Positions 35,039-43,342 of a stretch of DNA of 64,000 bases are shown here, in pieces. The first letter of the stretch is position 1. Each line of letters opens with the position of its first letter. The DNA lies in contig JBQTIX010000119.1 of assembly GCA_052387695.1 (NCBI GenBank), positions 19,969 through 83,968 on the forward strand. The letters are read 5' to 3'. The position numbers and the translations under genes were made by a program. Source of the DNA: Panacagrimonas sp052387695 (GTDB taxonomy: Bacteria > Pseudomonadota > Gammaproteobacteria > Nevskiales > Nevskiaceae). The notes beneath the pieces are model-generated. The model was not told where the DNA came from, did not search any database, and worked only from the letters and a program-made list of their open reading frames with translations.

Positions 35039-36903
35039 TCAGGTGCCTGGTTGGCCGCCGCGGCGCGCGCGGTCTCACGCGCGGCGCGGCGCGCCACGAT
35101 CAGCTGCTCGATCTGTTTCATGCTCTCCACGGCGGCGGACAGTTCATCGGCGAATTCCTGGCGACGGCGCGCGAGGTCCGGGGCGCCGGGCTTGAGCAGG
35201 TCGCGGTTGGCCGCCAACGAAAGGGCGTTGCCGAAGATTTCCCGCGACACGCACTCGGGATTGCGCAGGCGCTTCTGCAGCACGTATTGCCGCCCCACCT
35301 TCACGCATTCCTCGGTGAAGGCCTTCTTGTCGACCGGCTTGTCCGCCGGCTGCGCGGCGAGCCGGTGGGCGACCACGTAGTAGGCCTCCAGGAACGGTGG
35401 CAGCACGCGGTGGGAAATCAGGAAGGGCGCGTTGAACAAAACCTTGCGGCGCAGCTCTTCGGTGCCCACGCGCTGGCGGAACTTCGGGTCCAGCAGCCGC
35501 GCCTCCGATTTCATCTCGTCACGGAACGTGGCCTTGTCGCTGAAGAAGAACTCGAACTTGAGCAGGTCACGCATGGCGAAGCCTGAACTCCAGGCGCGTT
35601 CCATCGGACCCGTGGTCTCTTCCACGGTCACGTCGAGCAAGGACAGTTCCAGGATCGCGCGGTTCACGAACCAGTGGATCGCGCTGTTGCGATAGAACGC
35701 TGCGACCGAATGCTGACCCGGCTCGACGCTGTAGACCGGCTCCAGGCCACTGTCGTAACGGCTGAGCACACCGCTGGTGACCAGCGAATCGAGGTGATCC
35801 GCCACGCCACGCGCGTCGCGTAGCGCCTCCAGTTGCGAACTGGGCAGGCCCTGAGCTCTGGCATAGTCCAGCAGCGGCAGCACGCGCTCGTGCACATCGG
35901 CGAGGGCCAACGCGCGATCGGACTGGCCGAGCAGCACCAGGGTGACCAGGGCGTGCGCCGTCACCGGCGTACATCGGTTGATGCGCTGGAAAACCTCGAA
36001 CGCGATCTTGGCGACCGTCCACTTGCCACCCCCCTCGGCGTCCGCCCGCGCGAGCGCTTCCTTCAGCGACAGCGGCTCACCGAAACGCACGTACGCGGTG
36101 CCGATGTGCTTCTGCTGCGTGCGTGCGTAGCCGGCGAGCCAAAGCAGGTTTTCCTTGGCCTTCGGCGCACCGGCTTCTTCGGCCGCCATCACGCCGATCT
36201 CATGCATCTGGTCGTAGGTCGTCGAGACTGGCACCAGCAGCATGTCGTCCGCACCGCCGCTCTCGATGGCCGAGACCAGGTAGCTCAGCAGGCCGTACTT
36301 TGGTGGCCGCAGCTTGCCGGTGCGCGAGCGCCCGCCTTCCATGTACCACTCGAGATTCTGCTGCTGCGCGGCCAGCCAGGCGAGGTATTCGCGCACCACC
36401 AGCTTGTACACCTCGTCGTCCTGGAAGCTGCGGCGGATCAGAATTCCGCCCGAGCGGCGGATGATGGTCCCCAGTGGCCAGAAGCCGAGATTGTTGCCGC
36501 CGAGAATGTGATTGCGCTTGAGTCCGTGATCGCGCAACAAGCGCGACAGGATGAAAGCGTCGGCGTAGGAGCGGTGCGTCGGCAGATAGACCAGCGCGTG
36601 CTTTTCGTTGAGAGCTTTCAGCTTGGCCAGTTCGCTGACGTCTGCATCGACCGTCCACGCCCGCGTGTGGAGCGGCCCAAGACCAAAGTCGAACATCGCG
36701 GCGAAGGCCGGACTCTGCACCGTGACGATTTCTTCAAGTCCCTTGAGCGCCTCGGCGGCCACGCTCTCCGGCGACTGTTTGAGCTGGCTGGCCAGCTTTT
36801 CGATCTGCTCGACGAAGCGCGCGCTTCTGGCCACCTTGCGCGCAACCTGTTTGCGCTGGATCAAGGTGGCGGCGACGACGGGATTCATGTGCAGCAAGTT
36901 CAT
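35035..36903 (-). CDS. PlsB-like glycerol-3-phosphate acyltransferase
   Basis: A 622-residue acyltransferase related to PlsB. The active site is LPTHRSYADAF (H110, D115), followed by GGNNLGFWPLG, FIRR-like ILIRRSFQDD, and YMEGGRSRTGKLRPPKYGLL, the usual PlsB blocks II-IV. It is shorter than E. coli PlsB (about 807). It would acylate position 1 of glycerol-3-phosphate from acyl-CoA or acyl-ACP, complementing the PlsY route encoded at 8673-9326. ATGA overlaps link it to both neighbours. Confidence 0.92.
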   Translation of the reverse strand: MNLLHMNPVVAATLIQRKQVARKVARSARFVEQIEKLASQLKQSPESVAAEALKGLEEIVTVQSPAFAAMFDFGLGPLHTRAWTVDADVSELAKLKALNEKHALVYLPTHRSYADAFILSRLLRDHGLKRNHILGGNNLGFWPLGTIIRRSGGILIRRSFQDDEVYKLVVREYLAWLAAQQQNLEWYMEGGRSRTGKLRPPKYGLLSYLVSAIESGGADDMLLVPVSTTYDQMHEIGVMAAEEAGAPKAKENLLWLAGYARTQQKHIGTAYVRFGEPLSLKEALARADAEGGGKWTVAKIAFEVFQRINRCTPVTAHALVTLVLLGQSDRALALADVHERVLPLLDYARAQGLPSSQLEALRDARGVADHLDSLVTSGVLSRYDSGLEPVYSVEPGQHSVAAFYRNSAIHWFVNRAILELSLLDVTVEETTGPMERAWSSGFAMRDLLKFEFFFSDKATFRDEMKSEARLLDPKFRQRVGTEELRRKVLFNAPFLISHRVLPPFLEAYYVVAHRLAAQPADKPVDKKAFTEECVKVGRQYVLQKRLRNPECVSREIFGNALSLAANRDLLKPGAPDLARRRQEFADELSAAVESMKQIEQLIVARRAARETARAAAANQAPE

Positions 36904-37745
36904 GCGGGGAGCGCTTCCGCCTTGGACGTGACGGCAAGAATGATGTCCGCCACCTGTTCGGGGTCATCGTACATGGGCACGTGGCCGACGCCTTTGACGA
37001 TGATCATTTCCGCACCGACCATCGCCTCCAGCATCGGCTTGCCGTAAGTTTCGAACGGAATCACCTTGTCGTGCTCGCACCAGGCGATCCGCACCGGAAC
37101 GTTTTCCGGAATCTGCATCGGCTTGATCGCGCCGATCATGCCCATGCTCGTCAACAGGCGCGGCAGCATGGTGGTCTTGCGCATGGAGCGCATCGATCCA
37201 AAAAAATCGCTGTGCGGCACGCGGTCGCCGTAATTCATCGCCTGCTTGTTGAGAAACCGCCGCACCGCGGCGAACCGCAGGAACAGCCAGGACAGGATCA
37301 TCAGCAGCGGCAGCAGCGCGAACACGATGCGGAACGGCCGCGAAATCATTTGATAGTCCTGCGGGGTGCGCCAGGCGCCGGCCGGCGACAGCGCGGTGAC
37401 GGACTGGGCCATACCGCGTCGCGCCAGTTCCAGCGCCAGCCATCCGCCCAGAGAGTTACCGGCGAGGTGCGCGCGTTCGATGCCCCGGCTGCGCAGGTCG
37501 GCGACCAGCACATCGGCCAGCGCATCCACCGTCGGTTCGACACCCGCGGGCAGGGCCGGCCCACCGAAATGGCCGGGAAGGGTGAGCGCGAGGACACGGT
37601 GGTGCTGTTCGAGCAGGCGCAGCACCGGTTTCCAGATGTGCCAGGTCCCCCCCAGACCGTGCAGCAGCACCAGCGGCGTGCCGGAGCCACCCTCATGACT
37701 GTCGCCAGCCCCCTTTCCGCTCGCCGCTGCATCGCCCCTGGGCAT
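36900..37745 (-). CDS. Alpha/beta hydrolase, first gene of the lipid operon
   Basis: A 281-residue alpha/beta hydrolase. The oxyanion region is LLHGLGGTWHIW, the nucleophile is Ser98 in GNSLGG, the acid lies in CEHDKVIPF and the His in VKGVGHVPMYDDP. A hydrophobic cap segment (IVFALLPLLMILSWLFLRF) suggests membrane contact. ATG 37745 is chosen because AGAGG lies 9 nt upstream; ATG 37754 is too close to that site. It overlaps the PlsB-like gene by ATGA and probably acts on an acylglycerol or ester. Confidence 0.88.
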   Translation of the reverse strand: MPRGDAAASGKGAGDSHEGGSGTPLVLLHGLGGTWHIWKPVLRLLEQHHRVLALTLPGHFGGPALPAGVEPTVDALADVLVADLRSRGIERAHLAGNSLGGWLALELARRGMAQSVTALSPAGAWRTPQDYQMISRPFRIVFALLPLLMILSWLFLRFAAVRRFLNKQAMNYGDRVPHSDFFGSMRSMRKTTMLPRLLTSMGMIGAIKPMQIPENVPVRIAWCEHDKVIPFETYGKPMLEAMVGAEMIIVKGVGHVPMYDDPEQVADIILAVTSKAEALPA

Positions 37746-37913
37746 GAACCGCATCCTCTTGAACCCACTGTTTGAACCATCGGCGAGACACGACCGGACT
37801 CCCGCTGGCACGGTTCGGAAGTTTAATCGCGAAAAACGCGGACGGCTCAGACTTTCATCGAGCATTCTCGTCGCTTGTTCTGGGCGCCGGCTTTTCGAGC
37901 AGCAACCGCCATA

Positions 37914-37933
37914 GTAGTATGGTGCCATACTAC
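37914..37933. promoter_or_regulatory. Perfect 9-bp palindrome, candidate operator between divergent units
   Basis: GTAGTATGG-TG-CCATACTAC lies in the 270-bp gap between the lipid operon (minus) and the BadH-like dehydrogenase (plus). It is AT-rich compared with its surroundings and has the size and symmetry of a TetR- or GntR-type operator. No regulator gene lies next to it, so the factor must be encoded elsewhere. Confidence 0.6.
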
Positions 37934-38015
37934 GTTGGGCGGCCCTCCAGTTCAAGGCTATTCAAGCCCCATTCCAAGCGACATCTATCGAGCATCATTC
38001 TCAGGAGAAAGCATC

Positions 38016-38783
38016 TTGCGTGGACTCAAAGACAAGGTTGCGCTGGTCACCGGCGCCGCCAGCGGCATTGGCCTGGCCATCGCAAAGCGCCTGGCGGAAG
38101 AAGGCATGCGGGTAGGTGTGCTGGACATCAACGCGGAGGCCGCGGCCAGGGCGGTCGCAGAAATCACGGCCGGCGGCGGAAACGCCGACGCGGAGGTCTG
38201 CGACATCACGAATTACGACGCGGCCAAGACCGCGGTGGCGGCCATCGAGAGCCGTATCGGCCCGACCTGGGCGCTGGTCAACAACGCCGGCTGGGACAAG
38301 CCCATTCCCTTCCTGAAGACCACCCCGGACTTCTGGCAGAAGGTCGTGAGCATCAATTACATGGGCCCGCTGCACATGACCCACGCAGTGGCCCAGGGCA
38401 TGGTGGCGCGCGGCGGCGGGCGCATCATCTTCATCGCCTCGGACGCCGGCAGGGTCGGCTCTTCGGGCGAAGTGGTGTACTCCGGCGCCAAGGGCGCCAC
38501 GATTGCGTTCGCCAAGGCCCTGGCGCGCGAAGTGGCCCGCAAGAACGTCACCCTCAACTGCCTGTGTCCCGGGCCCACCAACACCCCGGCGATGGACGCC
38601 TTCGTCGGCACCGGCGAAGAAGGCCAGAAGATTCGCGACGCGATGGTCCGCGGCGTGCCGCTGGGTCGCATCGGCGAGCCGTCGGACTATCCGGGACTGG
38701 TCGCCTTCCTCGCCAGCGACGACGCCAGCTTCATGACGGGTCAGACCATCAGCGTCTCGGGTGGCCTGACGATGCACGGGTAA
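38016..38783 (+). CDS. Short-chain dehydrogenase, BadH-like
   Basis: A 255-residue SDR: TGAASGIG cofactor motif, NNAGWDKP, catalytic YSGAK and C-terminal MTGQTISVSGGLTMHG. It most resembles 2-hydroxycyclohexanecarboxyl-CoA dehydrogenases (BadH type), which act on beta-hydroxyacyl-CoA-like substrates. The TTG at 38016 is the start: AGGAG sits 8 nt upstream and the protein then begins LRGLKDKVALVTG as the family does. It is divergent from the lipid operon across a palindromic site. Confidence 0.9.
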   Translation: MRGLKDKVALVTGAASGIGLAIAKRLAEEGMRVGVLDINAEAAARAVAEITAGGGNADAEVCDITNYDAAKTAVAAIESRIGPTWALVNNAGWDKPIPFLKTTPDFWQKVVSINYMGPLHMTHAVAQGMVARGGGRIIFIASDAGRVGSSGEVVYSGAKGATIAFAKALAREVARKNVTLNCLCPGPTNTPAMDAFVGTGEEGQKIRDAMVRGVPLGRIGEPSDYPGLVAFLASDDASFMTGQTISVSGGLTMHG

Positions 38784-38910
38784 GCCAAGGCAGCCGGGTC
38801 CATCCGCGCTCCGGTGGAGCGCGGATGGCGTCAAGGGCGCCGAGTCCTGGACAGATGCAGCGGGTGCAGGACAGGCGGCTCCGTTACACTTTTGCGTCAA
38901 CGGAGCCGCG

Positions 38911-38946
38911 GCACCGCACACGCCCGAAGCACCGCACACGCCCGAA
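38911..38946. repeat. Two tandem 18-bp repeats before the sulfotransferase
   Basis: GCACCGCACACGCCCGAA is present twice in exact tandem, ending 18 bp before the sulfotransferase ATG. It occupies the leader of that gene and could alter its translation or transcription if the copy number changes. Confidence 0.75.
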
Positions 38947-38964
38947 GCGGAGATCGACCTAGCC

Positions 38965-39759
38965 ATGTCCCTCGTCGGCCTTCTGGACGGTGACATCACC
39001 GAGTATCTGCAACAGCAGGCCGATCGGCCCGGTGCGCTGTGGCTGTTCCTGCACGTCCCCAAGACGGCAGGCTCCTCGTTCCGGGCGGAGTTGGCCGGTC
39101 GCCTGCAACCGGATCGCAACATCGTCGTCAATTACGAGGACGAGTCCACGCCTTTCCACCAGCGCCTGCAGTCGGTGATACGGGAATTTGCCGATACCGT
39201 GAACGAATCGGCCGTGCGCTTTGCTTCCGGGCACATCTTTCGCAGTCACGCGGCTTTTATCGCCCAGTACCATCCAGACGTGCGCCCCATCACCATGCTG
39301 CGCAACCCGGTGGCGCGCATCGTGTCCGACTTCCGTTACGCCCGCACGCCCCTGCATCCTCCCTATCGCCAGTTCATCCGCCAGTTTCCAAGTTTCGAGG
39401 ATTACGTGAATTCGCCGGCCTCGCAGAATAAGATCCATGAGTTTCTGCGACGCGCACCGTCGGATCCGCCGGAACAGGTGATTCACGACGTCGAGCAAAC
39501 GTTCAGTTTTCTGGGCGTGACCGAGATGTACTACCTGTCCTGCCGCGTGCTGTTCGCGCTGCTGGGCGATGCGCGCAACCCGACCGTATACGAGCGCCGT
39601 ACCGAACCGAGCGAGGACAACGAGATTGCGGACCTGGAAGCCCTGACGCCGCGCATTCGCCAGTTGAACGCCAAGGACGTGGCGATCTACGAGCATTTCC
39701 ACGACAAGCTCAAACGGCGTCGCAACGACATCTTGCGCGCCCTGCCCCCCTCCACATGA
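38965..39759 (+). CDS. Sulfotransferase-family protein
   Basis: A 264-residue protein with the two PAPS-binding signatures of sulfotransferases: the 5'-phosphosulfate loop HVPKTAGSSF (30-39) and the 3'-phosphate region LRNPVARIVSDFRYA (about 110-124). It resembles bacterial members related to heparan 2-O-sulfotransferases and would transfer sulfate to a sugar or lipid acceptor that cannot be named. The stop overlaps the FAD oxidase start as ATGA. Confidence 0.88.
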   Translation: MSLVGLLDGDITEYLQQQADRPGALWLFLHVPKTAGSSFRAELAGRLQPDRNIVVNYEDESTPFHQRLQSVIREFADTVNESAVRFASGHIFRSHAAFIAQYHPDVRPITMLRNPVARIVSDFRYARTPLHPPYRQFIRQFPSFEDYVNSPASQNKIHEFLRRAPSDPPEQVIHDVEQTFSFLGVTEMYYLSCRVLFALLGDARNPTVYERRTEPSEDNEIADLEALTPRIRQLNAKDVAIYEHFHDKLKRRRNDILRALPPST

Positions 39760-41291
39760 ATCCCACAGCCGTGCTGCGCGAGCGATTCGGCGCGCGCTGC
39801 GTGACCGACGCCGGGCGACTGCGTCCCTACGAAGTTCCCGAGCGTGGCGCGCCCGGGCACACGCAGGCGGTCCTGCTCCCCGAGCGTGTCGAGGAAGTCG
39901 GCGAGGCACTCCGGATCGCCAACTGCGAAGGCTTGGCCTACGTCCTCAGCGCCGGACGCACCGGCCTGGTGGAAGCGCAGCGCCCGGAGGGCGAGATCGT
40001 CCTGAGCCTGGAGCGGCTGCGCCACCCGCTCTCGTTCTCCCTGGCCGACGGCAGCCGCTGCGAATTCGATCCTGGCGACTCTGCCGACGGCGCACGCGAT
40101 CGCCTGGTCCGTTGGTGGACCGGACGCGGTCGTCCCGAGCTGAAGGGTTCGACGATCGAGGCCGAGGCAGGGTTTGCCGTGGATGCGCTCAACGAGCTGC
40201 TGGCGCCGCTGTCACGAATGTTTCCGATGGAGATGGGGTCCACCGCTACCGCCAGCATCGGCGCCTGCGTGGCCAATGCTTCGGCGGGCGCCAACGCCGT
40301 GTGTTACGGCACCTCCGCACACATGGCAGTTTCCGCACACGGCTATTTCGGCGATGGCAGCGCTGCCGGTCCGCACGCGGCGGAAGCCTGGCGCAGGCCC
40401 GATCCGCACTCGCTCGCCATTGATTCCACTCGTCTTCCCGAGGCCTGGGGAATGGTCGGTTCGCAAGGCGTGTTCGGCGTGATCACGCGCGTGAACCTGC
40501 GCACCCACGCCGTGCCCGCGCAACGTGAAGGCGCCATGCTCGCCGTCGCCGGCATGCCCGACGCGATGGCCTTGCTGTCGCGGGCGCGCGACGCGTTCGG
40601 CGCGGACATCGAGGAGTTCGAATTCCTGTCGCGCTCCGCGCTGGAACTGGTGCTGCGACAGAAGGGTGCGGATGTGCGGCTGCCGTTCGATGTTCTGCCT
40701 GAAGCGCCCTATGTCGTCCTTTGCCAAGTCAAATCGGAAGCCGCGGACATCGATCTCGCGCAACGTCTGTACACCTTCCTCGCCGATGAGGCCGGCTTGC
40801 CCGACAAGGCGATCGGCTACGCGCCACTGACGGCACTGAAGAAAATCCGGCATTCGGTCACCGAGTCGAGCAATCTGGAGACGCGCCAGCTCGGTGGCGG
40901 GAGGCTGTCTTTCGATACCGCCACGCCGGTCGCAAGGTTCGGCGACTACCTCGATCGCCTCGCGCACGAACTGCGCGAGGCGCGGCCGGATGTGCAGCTC
41001 ATCGCCTTCGGCCACGCAGGCGTCGGCGGCGCGCACCTGCACCTGATCGGCGGCCGCGGTGCGCCGGTGGCGCCGGATGCCGAACGTCTGACGCGGCTGG
41101 TGATCGACGTGACCCTGGCATTTGACGGCACCTACAGCGCGGAGCACGGCGTGGGCCCCAAGTGGGCCGACGAGTTTCTGCACCGCACGCCACGCGAGAG
41201 ACTCGATCAACTGGTCTTGCGCAAGCGCCGTTGCGATCCGCGCCAGGTGCTGTCGCCGCGCAGTTTTGGTTTCGATCGACTCCTCGCTTGA
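39756..41291 (+). CDS. FAD-linked oxidase of the D-lactate / D-2-hydroxyglutarate dehydrogenase type
   Basis: A 511-residue vanillyl-alcohol-oxidase-family flavoprotein. The FAD domain contains LSAGRTGLVEAQ and EMGSTATASIGACVANASAG, and the C-terminal cap contains FGHAGVGGAHLHL and SAEHGVGPKW, the usual catalytic-region blocks. It oxidises a 2-hydroxy acid, the electron acceptor being unknown. No iron-sulfur motif is present. ATGA joins it to the sulfotransferase gene, and its TGA stop overlaps the first mini-ORF repeat (TTGA). Confidence 0.87.
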   Translation: MNPTAVLRERFGARCVTDAGRLRPYEVPERGAPGHTQAVLLPERVEEVGEALRIANCEGLAYVLSAGRTGLVEAQRPEGEIVLSLERLRHPLSFSLADGSRCEFDPGDSADGARDRLVRWWTGRGRPELKGSTIEAEAGFAVDALNELLAPLSRMFPMEMGSTATASIGACVANASAGANAVCYGTSAHMAVSAHGYFGDGSAAGPHAAEAWRRPDPHSLAIDSTRLPEAWGMVGSQGVFGVITRVNLRTHAVPAQREGAMLAVAGMPDAMALLSRARDAFGADIEEFEFLSRSALELVLRQKGADVRLPFDVLPEAPYVVLCQVKSEAADIDLAQRLYTFLADEAGLPDKAIGYAPLTALKKIRHSVTESSNLETRQLGGGRLSFDTATPVARFGDYLDRLAHELREARPDVQLIAFGHAGVGGAHLHLIGGRGAPVAPDAERLTRLVIDVTLAFDGTYSAEHGVGPKWADEFLHRTPRERLDQLVLRKRRCDPRQVLSPRSFGFDRLLA

Positions 41292-41374
41292 GCACCCCAC
41301 GAAGTACAAAGCTACGTCGCGGGGACCCCGCTTGAGCACCCCACGAAGTGAAACGCTACTTCGCGGGGACCCCG
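41287..41374 (+). repeat. Two tandem 44-bp translational-bridge repeats
   Basis: Units at 41287-41330 and 41331-41374 differ at only a few positions (CTTGAGCACCCCACGAAGT... ending GCGGGGACCCCG). Each can form a hairpin (CCCC-CGAAGT with ACTTCG-GGGG) and each encodes a 15-residue frame with 4-nt overlaps at both ends. A related copy lies at 33559-33600 on the minus strand. The last bases of unit 2 lead directly into the TTG start of the transporter. Confidence 0.85.
41288..41335 (+). CDS. Bridging mini-ORF, tandem unit 1
   Basis: TTG start overlapping the FAD oxidase stop (TTGA). It encodes MSTPRSTKLRRGDPA if TTG is read as Met. GGGGA lies six bases before the next TTG, a plausible ribosome-binding site. 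The stop overlaps the next unit start (TTGA). Confidence 0.4.
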   Translation: MSTPRSTKLRRGDPA

Positions 41375-41379
41375 CTTGA
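41332..41379 (+). CDS. Bridging mini-ORF, tandem unit 2
   Basis: It encodes MSTPRSETLLRGDPA from a TTG. The TGA overlaps the TTG of the AEC transporter. The reading frame is kept despite changes from unit 1, including two substitutions that alter residues. This fits a role in coupling, although an accidental frame in a recent duplication cannot be excluded. Confidence 0.4.
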   Translation: MSTPRSETLLRGDPA

Positions 41380-42275
41380 GTGCGTTTCTCCTGCTGATCA
41401 CCTGCCCGCTTCTGGGCGGCTTGGCCGCACGCCTGCGCCTGATGCCGGATCAAAGCTTCGCCGTGATCAACGCCTGGGTCCTGCGCATCGCGTTTCCCGC
41501 TCTGGTTCTTGAACAGGTGCCACGCCTGGTGTGGGAACCTGCACTGGTGTTCGCCGCCGCGGCACCCTGGGTGGTGATCGGCGGCGCACTGATCCTGATT
41601 CCGCTGATCGGCCGGCGCCTGGGCTTTGACCGCGTAACGATCGGCGCCTTGGTGATGACCTGCGGTTTCGGCAATACGGCGTTCATCGGCCTGCCGATGA
41701 TCGGCGCGCTCGCCGGACCGGAGACAGTGGGGCCGGCGCTGATCGCGGATCAACTTGGCAGTTTCATCGCCGTGTCCACCGTCGGCATGGTCGCAGCGTC
41801 GATGTTTGCCGGCGACCGCATCGAGCCACGCGATGCGGTCATGCGGGTGCTGCGTTCCCCGCCCTTCATCGCGCTGGTGGTTGCGCTGTGCGTGCGTGCG
41901 GCGGGAGGGTGGCCGCAGGACGTCGCTATCGTCCTGCACCGCCTCGGCGACACGCTCACACCGATGGCACTGTTCTCCGTGGGCTTGCAGTTTCGACTCG
42001 GTGCCTGGCAGGGGCGCAAAGGGCCGCTGGCAGTGGGACTGGCGTGGAAGCTGGTGCTTGCGCCGTTGGCGGTCGTGGCGCTTGCGGCGGCGTGCGGCGT
42101 CGGCGGCCCGCCGGCTGTGGCGGGTATTCTCCAGGCAGCACAGGGGCCAATGATCACCTCGGGGATCATGGCGCAGGAACATCGGCTGGCGCCGGAACTG
42201 GTGACCCTGGTGACCGGCGTCGGGATCGCGATGTCGTTTGCCACCGCGCCGCTATGGTACTTGCTGGTCCGCTGA
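41376..42275 (+). CDS. AEC-family (auxin efflux carrier-like) transporter
   Basis: A 299-residue inner-membrane carrier with about ten hydrophobic segments in the AEC/BASS layout. Family features are the early PLLGGLAARL, the mid CGFGNTAFIGLPMIGAL and the late GPMITSGIMAQEH. AEC carriers move small organic anions or, in malonate-type members, dicarboxylates. Position after a 2-hydroxyacid oxidase suggests export or uptake of a hydroxy acid or its keto product. The TTG start is provided by the preceding repeat. Confidence 0.88.
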   Translation: MSAFLLLITCPLLGGLAARLRLMPDQSFAVINAWVLRIAFPALVLEQVPRLVWEPALVFAAAAPWVVIGGALILIPLIGRRLGFDRVTIGALVMTCGFGNTAFIGLPMIGALAGPETVGPALIADQLGSFIAVSTVGMVAASMFAGDRIEPRDAVMRVLRSPPFIALVVALCVRAAGGWPQDVAIVLHRLGDTLTPMALFSVGLQFRLGAWQGRKGPLAVGLAWKLVLAPLAVVALAAACGVGGPPAVAGILQAAQGPMITSGIMAQEHRLAPELVTLVTGVGIAMSFATAPLWYLLVR

Positions 42276-42366
42276 GGTCTGTCGGGTCCAAGCCCTGCAC
42301 ACCCCGCTGCCCGCACGGTCGCCGATCACGTATCGTTGCAGCCGCCACCCCTCCAGGAAGAGTGCC

Positions 42367-42855
42367 ATGATCCGAATCCTGCCGCTGCTCGCTGTGACCC
42401 TGCTTGGCGCTTGCGCCGTCAAGCCCACGGCACCGCCACCCAAGCCGACCGAATTCATCGTCCCCGCCGGCACCGAGTTCGTCTCCGACCTGTTCGGCTA
42501 CTCGCAGGCCGCGCGCACCGGTCCCTGGATCAGCGTCTCCGCCCAGCCCGGTTTCGACATCGAGATGCGCGGCTTCCCGGACGAATTCAGCGCCCAGGTG
42601 ATGGCGGCGTTTCGCAATCTCGAAGCCGTTCTCAAGGCGTCCGGTGCCGAGCTGACCGATGTGGTGGAGATCACCACGTACCAGCTCGACATGACCAAGT
42701 TCAACGACGTCGTGGACGCGCGTGCCGAGGTGTTCGGCGAACATCGACCTGCATGGACCGCGGTCGGGGTCAAGGAGCTGCCGTTGCCGAGCATGCAATT
42801 CCAAATCAGTGCGCGCGCCTTCACGCTGAGCAAGCCCGCTGCACCGGGCAAATGA
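42367..42855 (+). CDS. Rid-family (YjgF/RidA) lipoprotein
   Basis: A 162-residue protein beginning with a lipoprotein signal (MIRILPLLAVTLLGAC, lipobox LGAC, Cys16). A Rid/YjgF domain follows: SGPWISVSAQ-like, AQVMAAFRNLEAVLKASGAELTDVVEITTY and the trimer-type end ELPLPSMQFQISARAF. In RidA imine deaminases an Arg lies in the VARLP segment; here the equivalent reads VKELP, so that Arg is absent and deaminase activity is unlikely. AGGAAG precedes ATG 42367. An outer-membrane- or periplasm-anchored Rid protein is unusual. It is coupled by ATGA to the CoA-binding gene. Confidence 0.85.
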   Translation: MIRILPLLAVTLLGACAVKPTAPPPKPTEFIVPAGTEFVSDLFGYSQAARTGPWISVSAQPGFDIEMRGFPDEFSAQVMAAFRNLEAVLKASGAELTDVVEITTYQLDMTKFNDVVDARAEVFGEHRPAWTAVGVKELPLPSMQFQISARAFTLSKPAAPGK

Positions 42856-43289
42856 ACTGGTGCGACAACCTGATCGACGATACCGAGGGTATCCGGCAGT
42901 TGCTGGCCTCGACACGAACCATCGCCGTGCTCGGCATCAAGACGGAGGAACAGTCCGATCAACCGGCCTGGTACGTCCCGGTGTATCTGGCCCAGGCGGG
43001 CTTCGAAGTCATTCCGGTACCGGTGTACTACCCCGAGCTTCAGTCGATTCTCGGGCGCAGGGTCTACCGCAGGCTGGCCGACATTCCCGGTGACATCGAT
43101 CTGCTCGACGTGTTCCGGCGACCGTCCGATTTGCCCGGGCACCTGGAGGATATTCTCGCCAGTCGCCCGAAAGCGGTCTGGCTACAGCTCGGCATCCGAC
43201 ACGAGGCGTTCGCGGAGTCGCTGGCGCGTGTGGGGATCAAGGTCGTACAGGATCGGTGCCTGATGGTGGAGCATCGGCGATACGGTTGA
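42852..43289 (+). CDS. CoA-binding domain protein (YccU type)
   Basis: A 145-residue Rossmann-like protein of the CoA_binding_2 family: IAVLGIKTEEQSDQPAWYVPVYLAQAGFEVIPVPV, then DLLDVFRRPSDLPGHLEDIL, KAVWLQLGI and the terminal VVQDRCLMVEHRR. Family members bind CoA or related nucleotides; no catalytic function is established. ATGA couples it to the Rid lipoprotein gene. Confidence 0.9.
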   Translation: MNWCDNLIDDTEGIRQLLASTRTIAVLGIKTEEQSDQPAWYVPVYLAQAGFEVIPVPVYYPELQSILGRRVYRRLADIPGDIDLLDVFRRPSDLPGHLEDILASRPKAVWLQLGIRHEAFAESLARVGIKVVQDRCLMVEHRRYG

Positions 43290-43342
43290 ATCGAGAACCG
43301 GCTGCGGACCCGTCTTCTCAAACCGAATCGTGCAGAACCATC

